64,000 nt of DNA from Sinorhizobium fredii (GTDB lineage: Bacteria > Pseudomonadota > Alphaproteobacteria > Rhizobiales > Rhizobiaceae), in contig NZ_CP024307.1 in the NCBI RefSeq assembly GCF_002944405.1, forward strand, positions 1,074,501 to 1,138,500. Direction: 5' to 3'. The first letter of the stretch is position 1. Each line of letters opens with the position of its first letter. This document shows, one piece after another, positions 45,078-53,732 of the stretch. The notes below the pieces were generated by a model. It was not told the origin of the DNA, did not search any database, and was given only the letters and a program-made list of their open reading frames with translations. The position numbers and the translations under genes were made by a program.

Positions 45078-45980
45078 CTATTCGTGCCTGGCGGAGAGCA
45101 TACCGGTCGAGAGCGCGACGCCCGTGGCGGTGACGACCGCGGCGGCAATCTCGAAGGGACCAATCGCCTCCTGAAGCAGCAAGCCGCCGCCGATCATTGC
45201 GAGCACCGGCGTCAGGGCCGTGAAGGCCGCCGCCTGCGTGCCGCCGAGGCGCCGGACGGCGAGGCCGTAGGCAAGCGTGGCGATGAGCCCTGAAAGAACC
45301 CCTTGGCTGATCACCTGCAGGCCGATCTCGTGCGCCGGCACGGTCGCGAGCGTGCTGCCAAAGACGAGCGCCAGAGCGAGATGGATGAGGAACGACCAGA
45401 CGGCGATCAGCGCGCCGCCTTGGAGGGGGCTCAGACCCGTCCGCCGGAAGGCGTGCGTATAGGTCGCCCAGAGCGCCGCGGCGGCAGGCAGCAGCAGCCA
45501 CCCGGTCCAGCTGTCCGAGGCGCCGAGGCTGCGGGTTAGCAGGATCGCCATGCCGAGGATGATCGCCGCAAAGCCGAGGATGCGCATGCGATCCGGCCGC
45601 TCCCGAAACAGCGTCACGCCGATAATTGCCGTCGCGAGCGGCATCGAACCGCCGAGCAGCACGCCGACCGAGGCCGCCGGCGTCGCGTGGATGGCGAAGG
45701 CCGCCACTTGGAAGAACAGGGCCCCCGATCCGGCGACCATCAGCGCCAGAAGCGCCGGCGACAGGCCTTTCGGCACGAGACCCGTTTTCAGCCAGACCGG
45801 TGCAAGGACGAGCGCCGGTATCCCATAACGGATGAGGCCGAGGTCGATGGTGCCGAGGCTGGTCGCGGCGGTGTGCCGCGTGGCGAGGATCCAGCCCGCC
45901 CAGATCAACACCGTGACGAAGGCACCGGCATAGCCGGATACGGGCGAGTCGGAACCGCGATCGAGTGTCAGCGCAACCAT
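45078..45980 (-). CDS. EamA/DMT-family transporter, divergent from an Lrp/AsnC regulator
   Basis: A 300-residue membrane protein with ten hydrophobic segments in two EamA repeats (YAGAFVTVLIWAGWILATRH at the start, AAAFTALTPVLAMIGGGLLL in the second repeat). The probable function is export of an amino acid or related metabolite. It is divergently arranged with an Lrp/AsnC-type regulator 140 bases away, and such regulators commonly control neighbouring exporters of the amino acid they sense. The C-terminus SARHE lies next to a bidirectional terminator. Confidence 0.88.
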   Translation of the reverse strand: MVALTLDRGSDSPVSGYAGAFVTVLIWAGWILATRHTAATSLGTIDLGLIRYGIPALVLAPVWLKTGLVPKGLSPALLALMVAGSGALFFQVAAFAIHATPAASVGVLLGGSMPLATAIIGVTLFRERPDRMRILGFAAIILGMAILLTRSLGASDSWTGWLLLPAAAALWATYTHAFRRTGLSPLQGGALIAVWSFLIHLALALVFGSTLATVPAHEIGLQVISQGVLSGLIATLAYGLAVRRLGGTQAAAFTALTPVLAMIGGGLLLQEAIGPFEIAAAVVTATGVALSTGMLSARHE

Positions 45981-46120
45981 GGTCTTGTTCCTCCAGACGC
46001 GAGGTGTTTCGGATGTGTGAACCCTAGCGCCGACACGTGGGGCATGTCCTTGCTATCTCTGCCCGTTTGGAGGTAAGTTCAGCAATCTTCTGCCAATACG
46101 ATAATTGAAACAGTCTTGTT
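45981..46120. promoter_or_regulatory. Shared promoter region of EamA exporter and Lrp/AsnC regulator
   Basis: These 140 bases separate two divergent genes and must hold both promoters. A partly AT-rich patch (46080-46120, with CGATAATTGAAACAG) lies just before the regulator start. Lrp-type proteins bind degenerate AT-rich palindromes, so an operator here is likely, but no exact site can be given. Confidence 0.45.
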
Positions 46121-46591
46121 ATGCCAAAACTCGATAAATTCGATATCGCCATTCTCAAGGTCCTGCAGGAGGATGCTCGCGCCACCAATGTCGAGATCGC
46201 CGAGCGCATCAACCTTTCGCCGTCCCCCTGCCTGCGGCGCATCCGCAGTCTGGAGAAGTCGGGCGTGCTGCGCGGCTATCGTGCCGATATCGACCGCAAG
46301 GAGGTGGGCCTGGGGCTGACGGTCTTTGTCGAGATCAAGGTCGGCCAGCACAGCCAGGAAAATGCGCGGCGGCAGCAGGAGGCGCTCCTCGCCATACCGG
46401 AGGTGGTCTCCTGTTTCCTGATCTCGGGCAATGCGGATTTCCTCGCCGAGGTGGTGGTGGAGGACCTGTCGGCCTATGAGAGGCTTCTCACCGAAACCTT
46501 GCTGACCCTGCCCGGGGTGACGGACATCCGTTCGAATTTCGCCATCCGGACGATCAAGACCGGCGGTCCCCTGAAGCTGCCGGCCTTGTGA
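46121..46591 (+). CDS. Lrp/AsnC family transcriptional regulator
   Basis: A 156-residue regulator. The N-terminal helix-turn-helix domain reads DKFDIAILKVLQEDARATN and INLSPSPCLRRIRSLEKSGV. It is followed by the RAM ligand-binding domain with GLTVFVEIKVGQHSQ, SCFLISGNADFLAEVVVEDL and the end LPGVTDIRSNFAIRTIK. Such proteins respond to amino acids. The divergent EamA gene is the most likely target. The end (GGPLKLPAL) is typical of rhizobial members. It is a single gene. Confidence 0.92.
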   Translation: MPKLDKFDIAILKVLQEDARATNVEIAERINLSPSPCLRRIRSLEKSGVLRGYRADIDRKEVGLGLTVFVEIKVGQHSQENARRQQEALLAIPEVVSCFLISGNADFLAEVVVEDLSAYERLLTETLLTLPGVTDIRSNFAIRTIKTGGPLKLPAL

Positions 46592-46723
46592 GGGCGGCCG
46601 CACCGAACGCTGTCGCTCACGGCGACCTTCCGCGAAACTCTTTTCGGCCGGCTCTGGAATCCCCCGCTGCCGCCCTTATCTCAGAAGCAGAAGGGCGCGC
46701 ATGGATGAAAGAGAGGCCAGTCG

Positions 46724-47623
46724 TTGAAAGTTAAAGCCATCTTCAATCGAGATGGGGGGACTTTCCGCACCACGGATATGGAAACCTATGGCAAGCGCGT
46801 CGAGGAGGTCTTTCGCGCCGCCGGGCATGACATGGAAATTGCCGTGGTGGCCGCAAGCGATATCCTGCAGGCGCTGGAGACGGCCTGCCGCCGCGATGAC
46901 CTGGACGCGATCGTCGCAGGCGGCGGCGACGGCACGATTTCGGCCGCAGCCGGGGTGGCCTGGCGCTCCGGCATGCCGCTCGGCGTCATTCCGGCGGGAA
47001 CGATGAACCTCTTCGCCCGCTCCCTGAAGCTGCCGCTCGATATCTGGAAGGTTCCCGAGGTCCTCGCCAATGGAAGGATCATCGATGGCGACATCGGGAG
47101 CGCCGACGGCCGGGCTTTCGTGCATCAATTTTCGATGGGACTGCACGCCCGCATGGTGCGCTATCGGGAGTCCTACAAGTTTGCCTCGCGCCTCGGCAAG
47201 ATCGGCGCCAGCGTGCGCGCTGCCATAGGCGTGATCTTCAATCCGCCGGATTTCGAGATCGAATTCGATGCCGACGGCCACCGCGAGCTTCGGCACGTGT
47301 CGGCCATTTCGGTCTCGAACAACCATTTCGGACACGCGACGCTGATGTATGCGGACGATGTGACGGCAGGGCACCTCGGCTTCTACACGGCTCCGCCGCT
47401 GAGTCCTGCGGGCGTCGCAAAGCTCGCCTTCGACATTCTGCGCGGGCGATTCCGGGCAAGTCCGTTGATCACCGAAATGAGCGCATTGGCGGTCGATCTG
47501 CATTTTCCGAAGGTTGATCGCAAGATCAACTGCGTCATCGACGGCGAGCTCCTGCCGATCCGGCGGCGCGATGTCGCCCTGCGCGTCCACCCCGGCGAAT
47601 TGAAGCTCCTCGTGGGCGCGTAA
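46724..47623 (+). CDS. Diacylglycerol kinase catalytic domain protein (lipid kinase)
   Basis: A 299-residue soluble protein of the diacylglycerol kinase/YegS/sphingosine kinase fold. The nucleotide-binding motif is AGGGDGTISAAAGVAW at about residues 65-80, followed by GVIPAGTMNLFARSL. The C-terminal beta domain has CVIDGELLPI. It likely phosphorylates a lipid such as diacylglycerol at the membrane. The start is TTG at 46724, because every nearby ATG frame closes. GAGAGG lies 7 bases upstream. The stop of a nine-codon ATG frame (46701-46727) overlaps that TTG. Confidence 0.85.
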   Translation: MKVKAIFNRDGGTFRTTDMETYGKRVEEVFRAAGHDMEIAVVAASDILQALETACRRDDLDAIVAGGGDGTISAAAGVAWRSGMPLGVIPAGTMNLFARSLKLPLDIWKVPEVLANGRIIDGDIGSADGRAFVHQFSMGLHARMVRYRESYKFASRLGKIGASVRAAIGVIFNPPDFEIEFDADGHRELRHVSAISVSNNHFGHATLMYADDVTAGHLGFYTAPPLSPAGVAKLAFDILRGRFRASPLITEMSALAVDLHFPKVDRKINCVIDGELLPIRRRDVALRVHPGELKLLVGA

Positions 47624-47638
47624 AAGGGCACCGGTGAC

Positions 47639-49123
47639 CTACTCGCCCACCCAGATATAGCTAAACCGATAGCGATCCGGTCCGGCGGCGTAGATGTAAG
47701 GCAATTCGAGTTTGCGCGGCGTTTGAGCCGATACGGCCACTCCCGATGCCTCGAGAGCCGCGCTCAGCGTGGCGGGAAGCGGCGCCTGATTCTTCTCGTC
47801 GCGCCACACCACCAGCAGCGGTCGCCTCGTCCCGTCCGGCGGCGGGAAGTCCGAAAGATGGGGGATCGCCACCGTCACGTCGGTAAGCCGCGTGCGGATA
47901 TTGCCGGCCACCTGCTTGTCATTGGTCAGCACCAGCGCTGGCGGCCGCCCTTCTGCCTCGACGACCCCGTCCACCAAAGCGGCATAGGGGATGTTCAATT
48001 TCGAGTAGTCGCCGAACCATGGGCGTACCACGGCCCGCGCCGACACAATCAAGAGTGTCACCAGCGCGATGCAGGCAACCAACGGCACGAAGCGCCGGAA
48101 GCCCGGCGCCGGATCGATCTCTGCCGCCTCGATCTTGAGGCAGAGATAGAGCGGCAGCAGGACCAGAAAGAGCACTAGCCATTTTTCGCGGACATGGGTC
48201 GCAGCGACACCGAGAACGACAAGCAGAACGGCAAGGAGACAGAGCGCGATCATGCGCCCGACGAGGCGGGTCCATTGGCTTTCCGCCTGCCAGATGGCCC
48301 GGATTTTTCGCCGGAAGGCAAGGCCAAAGACCAGCAAGGGCACCAGGCCGCCGCCAATTATTGCCGAGGCAAGGGCAAAGACGCCATGGAACGCCTGCAT
48401 AAGGCGGCCCTCCGCCTCGCGCTCCTTCATTTCATTCAACGTGCCCGACGAGGCGGCATCGAGATTTTGCAGCACCCACACGCCGTGGGGCAGCGCGATG
48501 ACGCCGGCAATGGCGATCGCCCCGAGGATACGCCAATCGAAAATGCGCTTGCGCAATTCCGGTTCGGGCAGCGCGGCAAGGATTGCCGCGACCGGCACGA
48601 TGACGAAGTTGTACTTGGAAATCACGCCGATGCCGACGGCAATGCCGGTCAGCAGATAGGAAAAAAGGCTCGGACGCGTCAGCGTCCGCAGGAAGCCGTA
48701 GAGGAACAGCGATACGGCAAAAAGCGCGGCGACCGTATGGGAGAGGTCCCGCTGTGCGAGCAGGAAGACCGGCGGCAGGCTCAGGACGCCGAGCATGGCG
48801 ATCGCCGAGAGGCGCCGGTCCTTGAGGACAAGCTGCGCCGCGAGGCCGTAGAAAAGGCAGCAGAGGAACAGAAGCCCGTTCTTGAGAATGGTCATCGTCG
48901 CGAGCGACGTGCCGATCAGTTGCGCCAGCCCGTATTGCAGCCAGTTGTAGAAGGGTGGTTGCGGCCCATATCCGAGCTGCAGGAATTGCGACAAAAAGGC
49001 CTGTTCGGCCTCATCGATCTCGAGCGAGGGCGAGGCGGCAAGGCGCAGCACGACGCACAGCAGGAAATAGCCGGCCAGTGTGATGAAGACCAGGTTCGGC
49101 CGCCGGTCGAGGATGTCATGCAT
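47639..49123 (-). CDS. GT39-type polyprenyl-phosphate sugar transferase (ArnT/Rgt-like)
   Basis: A 494-residue membrane glycosyltransferase with about eleven hydrophobic segments. The first periplasmic loop has the acidic pair in SLEIDEAEQAF, where GT39/GT83 enzymes keep their catalytic carboxylates, followed by QLGYGPQPPFYNWLQY. Such enzymes move a sugar from a polyprenyl phosphate carrier to lipid A or LPS core. In rhizobia the RgtA-D enzymes add galacturonic acid this way. Its start overlaps the end of the GT2 gene by 8 bases, so donor synthesis and transfer are coupled. The sugar and acceptor are inferred. Confidence 0.85.
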   Translation of the reverse strand: MHDILDRRPNLVFITLAGYFLLCVVLRLAASPSLEIDEAEQAFLSQFLQLGYGPQPPFYNWLQYGLAQLIGTSLATMTILKNGLLFLCCLFYGLAAQLVLKDRRLSAIAMLGVLSLPPVFLLAQRDLSHTVAALFAVSLFLYGFLRTLTRPSLFSYLLTGIAVGIGVISKYNFVIVPVAAILAALPEPELRKRIFDWRILGAIAIAGVIALPHGVWVLQNLDAASSGTLNEMKEREAEGRLMQAFHGVFALASAIIGGGLVPLLVFGLAFRRKIRAIWQAESQWTRLVGRMIALCLLAVLLVVLGVAATHVREKWLVLFLVLLPLYLCLKIEAAEIDPAPGFRRFVPLVACIALVTLLIVSARAVVRPWFGDYSKLNIPYAALVDGVVEAEGRPPALVLTNDKQVAGNIRTRLTDVTVAIPHLSDFPPPDGTRRPLLVVWRDEKNQAPLPATLSAALEASGVAVSAQTPRKLELPYIYAAGPDRYRFSYIWVGE

Positions 49124-50126
49124 GCGGCTGTTCCTGCCCGAAGACCTGACGGACGATATAGCTCGCCGTATCGTCGTCGCGGAAATAGGCGCGCGCCATC
49201 ATTTCCGCGAGAATGCCGGTGGTGATCAGCTGCACCGAGGACAGGAACAGCATGACGCCGACGATCAGCATCGGGCGGGTGCCGATATCGTTGCCGAAGA
49301 TGAACTTGTCAATCGCGAGATAGAGCAGGATGAGGGCGCTCAGGCTGCCGGTCGCAAGTCCGATCGAGCCGAAGAAGTGGCCGGGACGCGCCTTGTAGCG
49401 CATGAAGAACAGCACCGCGAGCAGGTCGAGGATCACACGGAAGGTGCGCGAGATACCGTATTTCGACGAACCGAAATGACGGGCGTGGTGCGTCACTGGC
49501 ATCTCGCCGATCCGGCTGCTCGGCACGACGCCCGCGACCCAGGCCGGAATGAAGCGGTGCATTTCGCCCATGAGCTTCACCTGCTTGATGATCGCGCTGC
49601 GATAGACCTTGAGGCTGCAGCCGTAATCGTGAAGCTTCACGCCGGTGATCTTGCCGATCAGGAGGTTGGCGCACCAGGAGGGGATCTTTCTGAGCAGGAG
49701 GCCGTCCCGACGGTTTTGCCGCCATCCGACCAGGAGATCGAGTTCGCGCTCCTCGATTGCGGCGACCATCTGAGGAATATCCTTCGGGTCGTTCTGAAGG
49801 TCGCCGTCGAGCGTCGCGATCAGCCGCCCGGCCGCGGCATCGATCCCGGCCTGCATGGCGGCCGTCTGGCCGAAATTCCTCTGGAGCTCGATGATCTTCA
49901 GTTTCAGGTCCGGACGCAGCAGCTCCTTGCGGGCATTCGGCAGGGTCCGGTCCGTGCTGCCGTCGTCGACCAGGATCAATTCCCAGGATCGGTCGAAACC
50001 GGCCATGACCTCGTGGATACGGTTGACGAGCGGCGCGACGCTGTCCTCCTCATTGAACACCGGCACCACTATGGACAGCTCGATCGGCTCCATCGCGCCC
50101 GTCATTGCCGTCAGCGGTTCTTGCAT
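49116..50126 (-). CDS. GT2 polyprenyl-phosphate glycosyltransferase (ArnC/RgtE-like)
   Basis: A 336-residue enzyme. The GT-A domain has LSIVVPVFNEEDSVAPLVNR, LVDDGSTDRT, ATLDGDLQNDP (metal-binding DxD-like site) and VGWRQNRRDG. Two C-terminal transmembrane segments (about residues 240-262 and 278-300) anchor it, as in dolichol-phosphate mannose synthase-type proteins. It should load a sugar from a nucleotide donor onto polyprenyl phosphate for the GT39 enzyme. The frame is open to 51005 but upstream codons are antisense to the next gene. I use the ATG at 50126; 50096 is also possible. Confidence 0.86.
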   Translation of the reverse strand: MQEPLTAMTGAMEPIELSIVVPVFNEEDSVAPLVNRIHEVMAGFDRSWELILVDDGSTDRTLPNARKELLRPDLKLKIIELQRNFGQTAAMQAGIDAAAGRLIATLDGDLQNDPKDIPQMVAAIEERELDLLVGWRQNRRDGLLLRKIPSWCANLLIGKITGVKLHDYGCSLKVYRSAIIKQVKLMGEMHRFIPAWVAGVVPSSRIGEMPVTHHARHFGSSKYGISRTFRVILDLLAVLFFMRYKARPGHFFGSIGLATGSLSALILLYLAIDKFIFGNDIGTRPMLIVGVMLFLSSVQLITTGILAEMMARAYFRDDDTASYIVRQVFGQEQPHA

Positions 50127-50231
50127 GTGGGTCAAGGCGGTCTCTCCGGTGTGCGTCGCAGGTTTTCTTGCACAGTTAACGATGATAACCAACGCTGAAT
50201 TGCGTGGCTTTCTACAGGAAAACGGTACCTC

Positions 50232-51188
50232 ATGAATTCGGACTGGCAGTTGAGCCGGCGCTCGTGGCTCGCGCGCAACCGTATGGCACTGATTTCCGTG
50301 GCGGCCATAGCGGCTTATGCCGTCTTCGTCGAGTGGGTCTGGGGGTGGTTGGTCCTGCTGCGGCAATGGGCCGAGATCGGTTTGTCGTCCGTGCTCGCCG
50401 CGCTCGGTCTTCTCATCGCGACCTATTTCGTTCGCTGCTACCGCATCTACGACTATTTTCCGGAGCAGACCGCCGGCCGTTTCCTGCTGCTCTTTCGCGT
50501 CACGCAGGTCCACAATCTGCTCAATATCATGCTGCCCTTCAGAGCCGGCGAGACGAGTTTTCCGCTGCTGATGCGCGCCGAATTCGGCGTTCCGCTGTTG
50601 CGCGGAACATCGGCGCTGGTCGTCATGCGCCTCTTGGATCTGCACGCGCTGCTCACGGTCGGGGCGGTGGGCCTGGTCACCGGCCGCAGCAATCAGATGG
50701 TCGCTTGGCTGCTTTGGACGATGGCCTTGCTCTCGCCGCTCGCGTTCTTCCTGCTCAAGGCCCGGATTCTTCGCGGGGTGCGCCGCGTGTCGCCGGCGCG
50801 GTTCTTGCACCATGTCGATGAGATCGAGGCGGGGCTGCCGGAGCATTTCCCGGCATTTCTCCGCGCCTCGGCAATGACCATGCTGAACTGGGGGATAAAA
50901 GTCGCGGTGCTCGCCTGGGTGCTGGCGATCATGGGCGTGGCACCGCTTGCCGCCTCTTTCGGCGGGGCGCTTGGGGGAGAGCTCTCTTCCGTTCTTCCCG
51001 TGCACGCGCCCGCCGGCGTCGGCACCTATGCGGCGGCGATCGTGGCCGGCGCCGTCTCCTTCGGCGCGGCCGGCGGCAAGGCCGCGCTCGAGCTTTTAGG
51101 GCGCGCCAGCATCAATGCGCACCTGCTCATCATCGTCTCGGCCGTCGCCGGCACGCTGCTGTCGCTCGTGCTGCGGCCGAAAAGTTGA
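50232..51188 (+). CDS. Flippase-like membrane protein (lysylphosphatidylglycerol synthase TM-region family)
   Basis: A 318-residue polytopic membrane protein with about eight hydrophobic segments. Family features are NIMLPFRAGETSFPLLMRAEFGVP, quoted here in part as LPFRAGETSFPLLM, and the C-terminal PVHAPAGVGTYAAAIVAGAV. This family (UPF0104/AglD-type) includes the membrane part of MprF and proteins suspected of moving lipid-linked sugars or lipids across the membrane. It is divergent from the GT2-GT39 pair (105 bases), which fits a role in the same envelope pathway. The specific function is inference. Confidence 0.82.
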   Translation: MNSDWQLSRRSWLARNRMALISVAAIAAYAVFVEWVWGWLVLLRQWAEIGLSSVLAALGLLIATYFVRCYRIYDYFPEQTAGRFLLLFRVTQVHNLLNIMLPFRAGETSFPLLMRAEFGVPLLRGTSALVVMRLLDLHALLTVGAVGLVTGRSNQMVAWLLWTMALLSPLAFFLLKARILRGVRRVSPARFLHHVDEIEAGLPEHFPAFLRASAMTMLNWGIKVAVLAWVLAIMGVAPLAASFGGALGGELSSVLPVHAPAGVGTYAAAIVAGAVSFGAAGGKAALELLGRASINAHLLIIVSAVAGTLLSLVLRPKS

Positions 51189-51194
51189 CGCCTT

Positions 51195-52697
51195 CTACTG
51201 GAAGGACGTCTCGTAGAAGCTTCTGAGCTTGCGCGAATGGAGTTTCTCCGGCGGCATGGCGGCGAGCTTCTGCAGCGCCAGGATGCCGATCTTCAGGTGC
51301 TGGCTCACCTGCGTGCGGTAGAAGGCCGTCGCCATGCCGGGCAGCTTCAATTCGCCGTGCAGCGGCTTGTCGGAGACGCAGAGCAGCGTTCCATAGGGCA
51401 CGCGGAAGCGGAAGCCGTTGGCGGCGATCGTCGCCGATTCCATGTCGAGGGCGATGGCGCGGGCCTGCGACAGGCGTTTGACCGGGCCGCGCTGGTCGCG
51501 CAGTTCCCAGTTGCGGTTGTCGATCGTCGCGACAGTACCCGTACGCATGATCCGCTTGAGATCGTAGCCCTGGTAACCGGTGACTTCCGCCACCGCGTCC
51601 TGCAAGGCGACCTGCACCTCGGCCAGTGCCGGGAGCGGGATCCACACCGGCAGATCGTCGTCGAGCACGTGATCCTCGCGCATATAGGCATGCGCCAGAA
51701 CGTAGTCGCCGAGCCGCTGACTGTTGCGAAGCCCGGCGCAATGGCCGAGCATCAGCCAGACATGCGGCCGCAAGACCGCGATGTGGTCGGTGATCGTCTT
51801 GGCATTCGAGGGGCCGACGCCGATATTGACCATGGTGATGCCGCCATGGCCCTTTTTCTTCAGGTGATAGGCCGGCATCTGCGGCAGCCGGGCGAGCGTG
51901 TAGTCGGTCTCCGGTTTGTCGGCGCCCGCGGGCGTGATGATGTTGCCTGGCTCTACGAAGGCCGTGTAGCCGTTGCCGCCTTCGGCCATCTGCTGGCGTG
52001 CCCAGGCACAGAACTCGTCGACATAGAACTGGTAGTTGGTGAAGAGCACGAAGTTCTGGAAGTGCGTGGCGCTGGTTGCCGTGTAGTGGCTGAGGCGGGC
52101 GAGCGAATAATCGATGCGCTGCGCCGTGAATGGCGCAAGCGGCGAGGGTTCTCCTGGCCCGGGCTCATAAGAGCCGTTGGCGATCTCGTCGTCCGTCGTC
52201 GTCAGGTCGGGCGCATCGAAGAGGTCGCGCAGCGGAATGTCGATCGTGTCGGCCGCCGACGCCTCGACATGGGCATTCTCGCCGAAGGCGAAGTGGAGGG
52301 GAATCGGTGTCGACGACTCCGACACGGTGACGCCGACACCGTGATTGCGCATGAGGTGACCGAACTGCTCCTTCAGATAGTGGCGGAAGAGCCGCGGCCG
52401 CGTAATCGTCGTGGTGTAGACGCCGGGCGCGCTGACATAGCCGAAGGAGAGCCGGGAATCGACGTGGCCGAAGCTGCTCGTCTCGATGCTCACCTGTGGA
52501 TAGCAGGCGCGGAAGCGCGTAAGCGGCCGGCCGTTCTTGCCCAGCCCCTCGAAGGCTTCGCACAGGAACCGGGTATTGCGCTCGTAGAGGGCCTGCAGGC
52601 AACCGACGGCCGCGGCCGGATCATCGAAGGTCTGCGGCTCGAAGGCTTCTGGGGTGGCGACGGAGAGAATGGGGGTCGAAGAGATTCGTGTATCCAT
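51195..52697 (-). CDS. amn: AMP nucleosidase
   Basis: A 500-residue enzyme that splits AMP into adenine and ribose 5-phosphate. The N-terminal AMP-nucleosidase domain contains YLKEQFGHLMRNHGVGVTVS. The C-terminal phosphorylase-fold domain has GPSNAKTITDHIAVLRPHV, quoted whole here at 19 residues, then MLGHCAGLRNSQRLGDYVLA and ALDMESATIAANGFRFRVPY. The end RSFYETSFQ is typical. Length fits E. coli Amn. It stands alone and converges with the flippase-like gene only 6 bases from its stop. Confidence 0.95.
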   Translation of the reverse strand: MDTRISSTPILSVATPEAFEPQTFDDPAAAVGCLQALYERNTRFLCEAFEGLGKNGRPLTRFRACYPQVSIETSSFGHVDSRLSFGYVSAPGVYTTTITRPRLFRHYLKEQFGHLMRNHGVGVTVSESSTPIPLHFAFGENAHVEASAADTIDIPLRDLFDAPDLTTTDDEIANGSYEPGPGEPSPLAPFTAQRIDYSLARLSHYTATSATHFQNFVLFTNYQFYVDEFCAWARQQMAEGGNGYTAFVEPGNIITPAGADKPETDYTLARLPQMPAYHLKKKGHGGITMVNIGVGPSNAKTITDHIAVLRPHVWLMLGHCAGLRNSQRLGDYVLAHAYMREDHVLDDDLPVWIPLPALAEVQVALQDAVAEVTGYQGYDLKRIMRTGTVATIDNRNWELRDQRGPVKRLSQARAIALDMESATIAANGFRFRVPYGTLLCVSDKPLHGELKLPGMATAFYRTQVSQHLKIGILALQKLAAMPPEKLHSRKLRSFYETSFQ

Positions 52698-52759
52698 GGC
52701 GCATTATAGGCTGCGGTATCTAACAAGCAAACGACAAGATACGCGGCCCGGCGCGGTCG

Positions 52760-53080
52760 CTAACGCGGGCCGACGAGAATGATTGTCGCCCCGACAAGCG
52801 CCACGGCCATGCCGGTCAAGTCCCAGCGGTCGGGGCGCACGCCCTCGGCGAGCCAGAGCCAGACGAGCGAAGCGGCAATGTAGACGCCGCCATAGGCGGC
52901 ATAGGCGCGCCCGGCCGCCGGCACGTCGATCATCGTCAGGAGCCAGGCAAAGAGCGCCAGAGACCCCGTCCCTGGAACGAGCCACCAAAAGGACTTGTCA
53001 AGCCGGAGCCATGCCCAGAAGGCAAAGCAGCCGGCGATTTCGGCGAGCGCGGCGAGCGAATAGACGGCGAATGCGGGCAT
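52760..53080 (-). CDS. YnfA family small membrane protein (UPF0060)
   Basis: A 106-residue protein with four hydrophobic segments and the UPF0060 signature [19 protein letters not shown] near the start. [20 protein letters not shown] and the end [14 protein letters not shown] follow. The family resembles small multidrug-resistance pumps but no function is fixed. It is a single gene 62 bases from the amn start on the same strand. Confidence 0.93.
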   Translation of the reverse strand: MPAFAVYSLAALAEIAGCFAFWAWLRLDKSFWWLVPGTGSLALFAWLLTMIDVPAAGRAYAAYGGVYIAASLVWLWLAEGVRPDRWDLTGMAVALVGATIILVGPR

Positions 53081-53198
53081 CAGATCTGGCCTTTCAGCCG
53101 CGAAAGGAGCGAAAAGTCAGAGCATGTGCAAGAGGGAAATTCGTTCCGCGCCACTACCTTGGGAGCAGGGTAGATTGCGCCACCTCCGCGATGGAGGA

Positions 53199-53372
53199 TC
53201 AGCTCATCGCCTGGCGTTGCAGCGTAACGAAGAGGACGAGACCGGCGCCGTGCTTGCCGATGCCGGCGCCGGTGGCCTTGCTGTAGGCGACCGCTCCGAT
53301 CGGCGCCATCAGCAGGCCCGTGAGCAGCAGGAGCCGGAGCGAGAGGATGGCGGAGGAGACGAGGGCGGCCAT
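53199..53372 (-). CDS. Small membrane protein (57 aa), second of a tandem pair
   Basis: A 57-codon frame from ATG at 53372 to TGA at 53199-53201, with GAGGAA 8 bases before the ATG. The peptide has a hydrophobic first half (LVSSAILSLRLLLLTGLLMA) that should cross the membrane once. A Gly-rich segment (KATGAGIGKHGAG) and a further hydrophobic stretch follow, and it ends RQAMS. It lies 12 bases after another 57-codon gene on the same strand. An overlapping plus-strand frame is less convincing. No family recognised. Confidence 0.55.
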   Translation of the reverse strand: MAALVSSAILSLRLLLLTGLLMAPIGAVAYSKATGAGIGKHGAGLVLFVTLQRQAMS

Positions 53373-53384
53373 TTGAGCATTCCT

Positions 53385-53558
53385 CTACAGCTTGGCTTGG
53401 CAATACTGCGCCGTATGCGCGGTGCAATCGGTCAGCGAGCCGATATAGGTGTTTTGGCGGCGACGCTCCGTGTCGGCGCCGACAGCGGCGGCGAGCGACA
53501 TGGCGAAGACGACCATCAGCAGGCTGATGATGGTGAGGCGGCGAGCGAGAATATCCAT
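53385..53558 (-). CDS. Small exported or membrane protein (57 aa), first of a tandem pair
   Basis: A 57-codon frame from ATG at 53558 to TAG at 53385-53387. The N-terminus (MDILARRLTIISLLMVVFAM) has two arginines followed by a hydrophobic core ending SLAAAVGA, like a signal peptide or anchor. The remaining 27 residues are soluble and contain two cysteines (TDCTAHTAQYCQAKL) that could form a disulfide outside the cytoplasm. It is probably cotranscribed with the second 57-residue protein downstream. No family recognised. Confidence 0.6.
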   Translation of the reverse strand: MDILARRLTIISLLMVVFAMSLAAAVGADTERRRQNTYIGSLTDCTAHTAQYCQAKL

Positions 53559-53732
53559 TGTTCCGTCCGTGGGCTGGAGCGCGTTCAAATCGATTGAGCG
53601 TTTTTTCGCACAACCAAACTGAATTCTTGCTGAGGTAGCCGTTCATCTGCCGTTCATCTTGGACGGTGCGCCTCTTGCCAGCGCCGGAGTGCGTTCCTAC
53701 GTCTGTGTGCCCACAACCTGAGGAGACCGCCT

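Noticed and set aside
50127..51005. N-terminal extension of the GT2 gene
   Set aside because: The frame is open, but it crosses the divergent promoter and runs antisense to the flippase-like gene. GT2 proteins start near the ATG at 50126.
53124..53597. 157-codon plus-strand frame
   Set aside because: Its product is a hydrophilic Arg/Glu/Gly-rich sequence of the shadow type. The two small minus-strand frames have ribosome-binding sites and membrane character.
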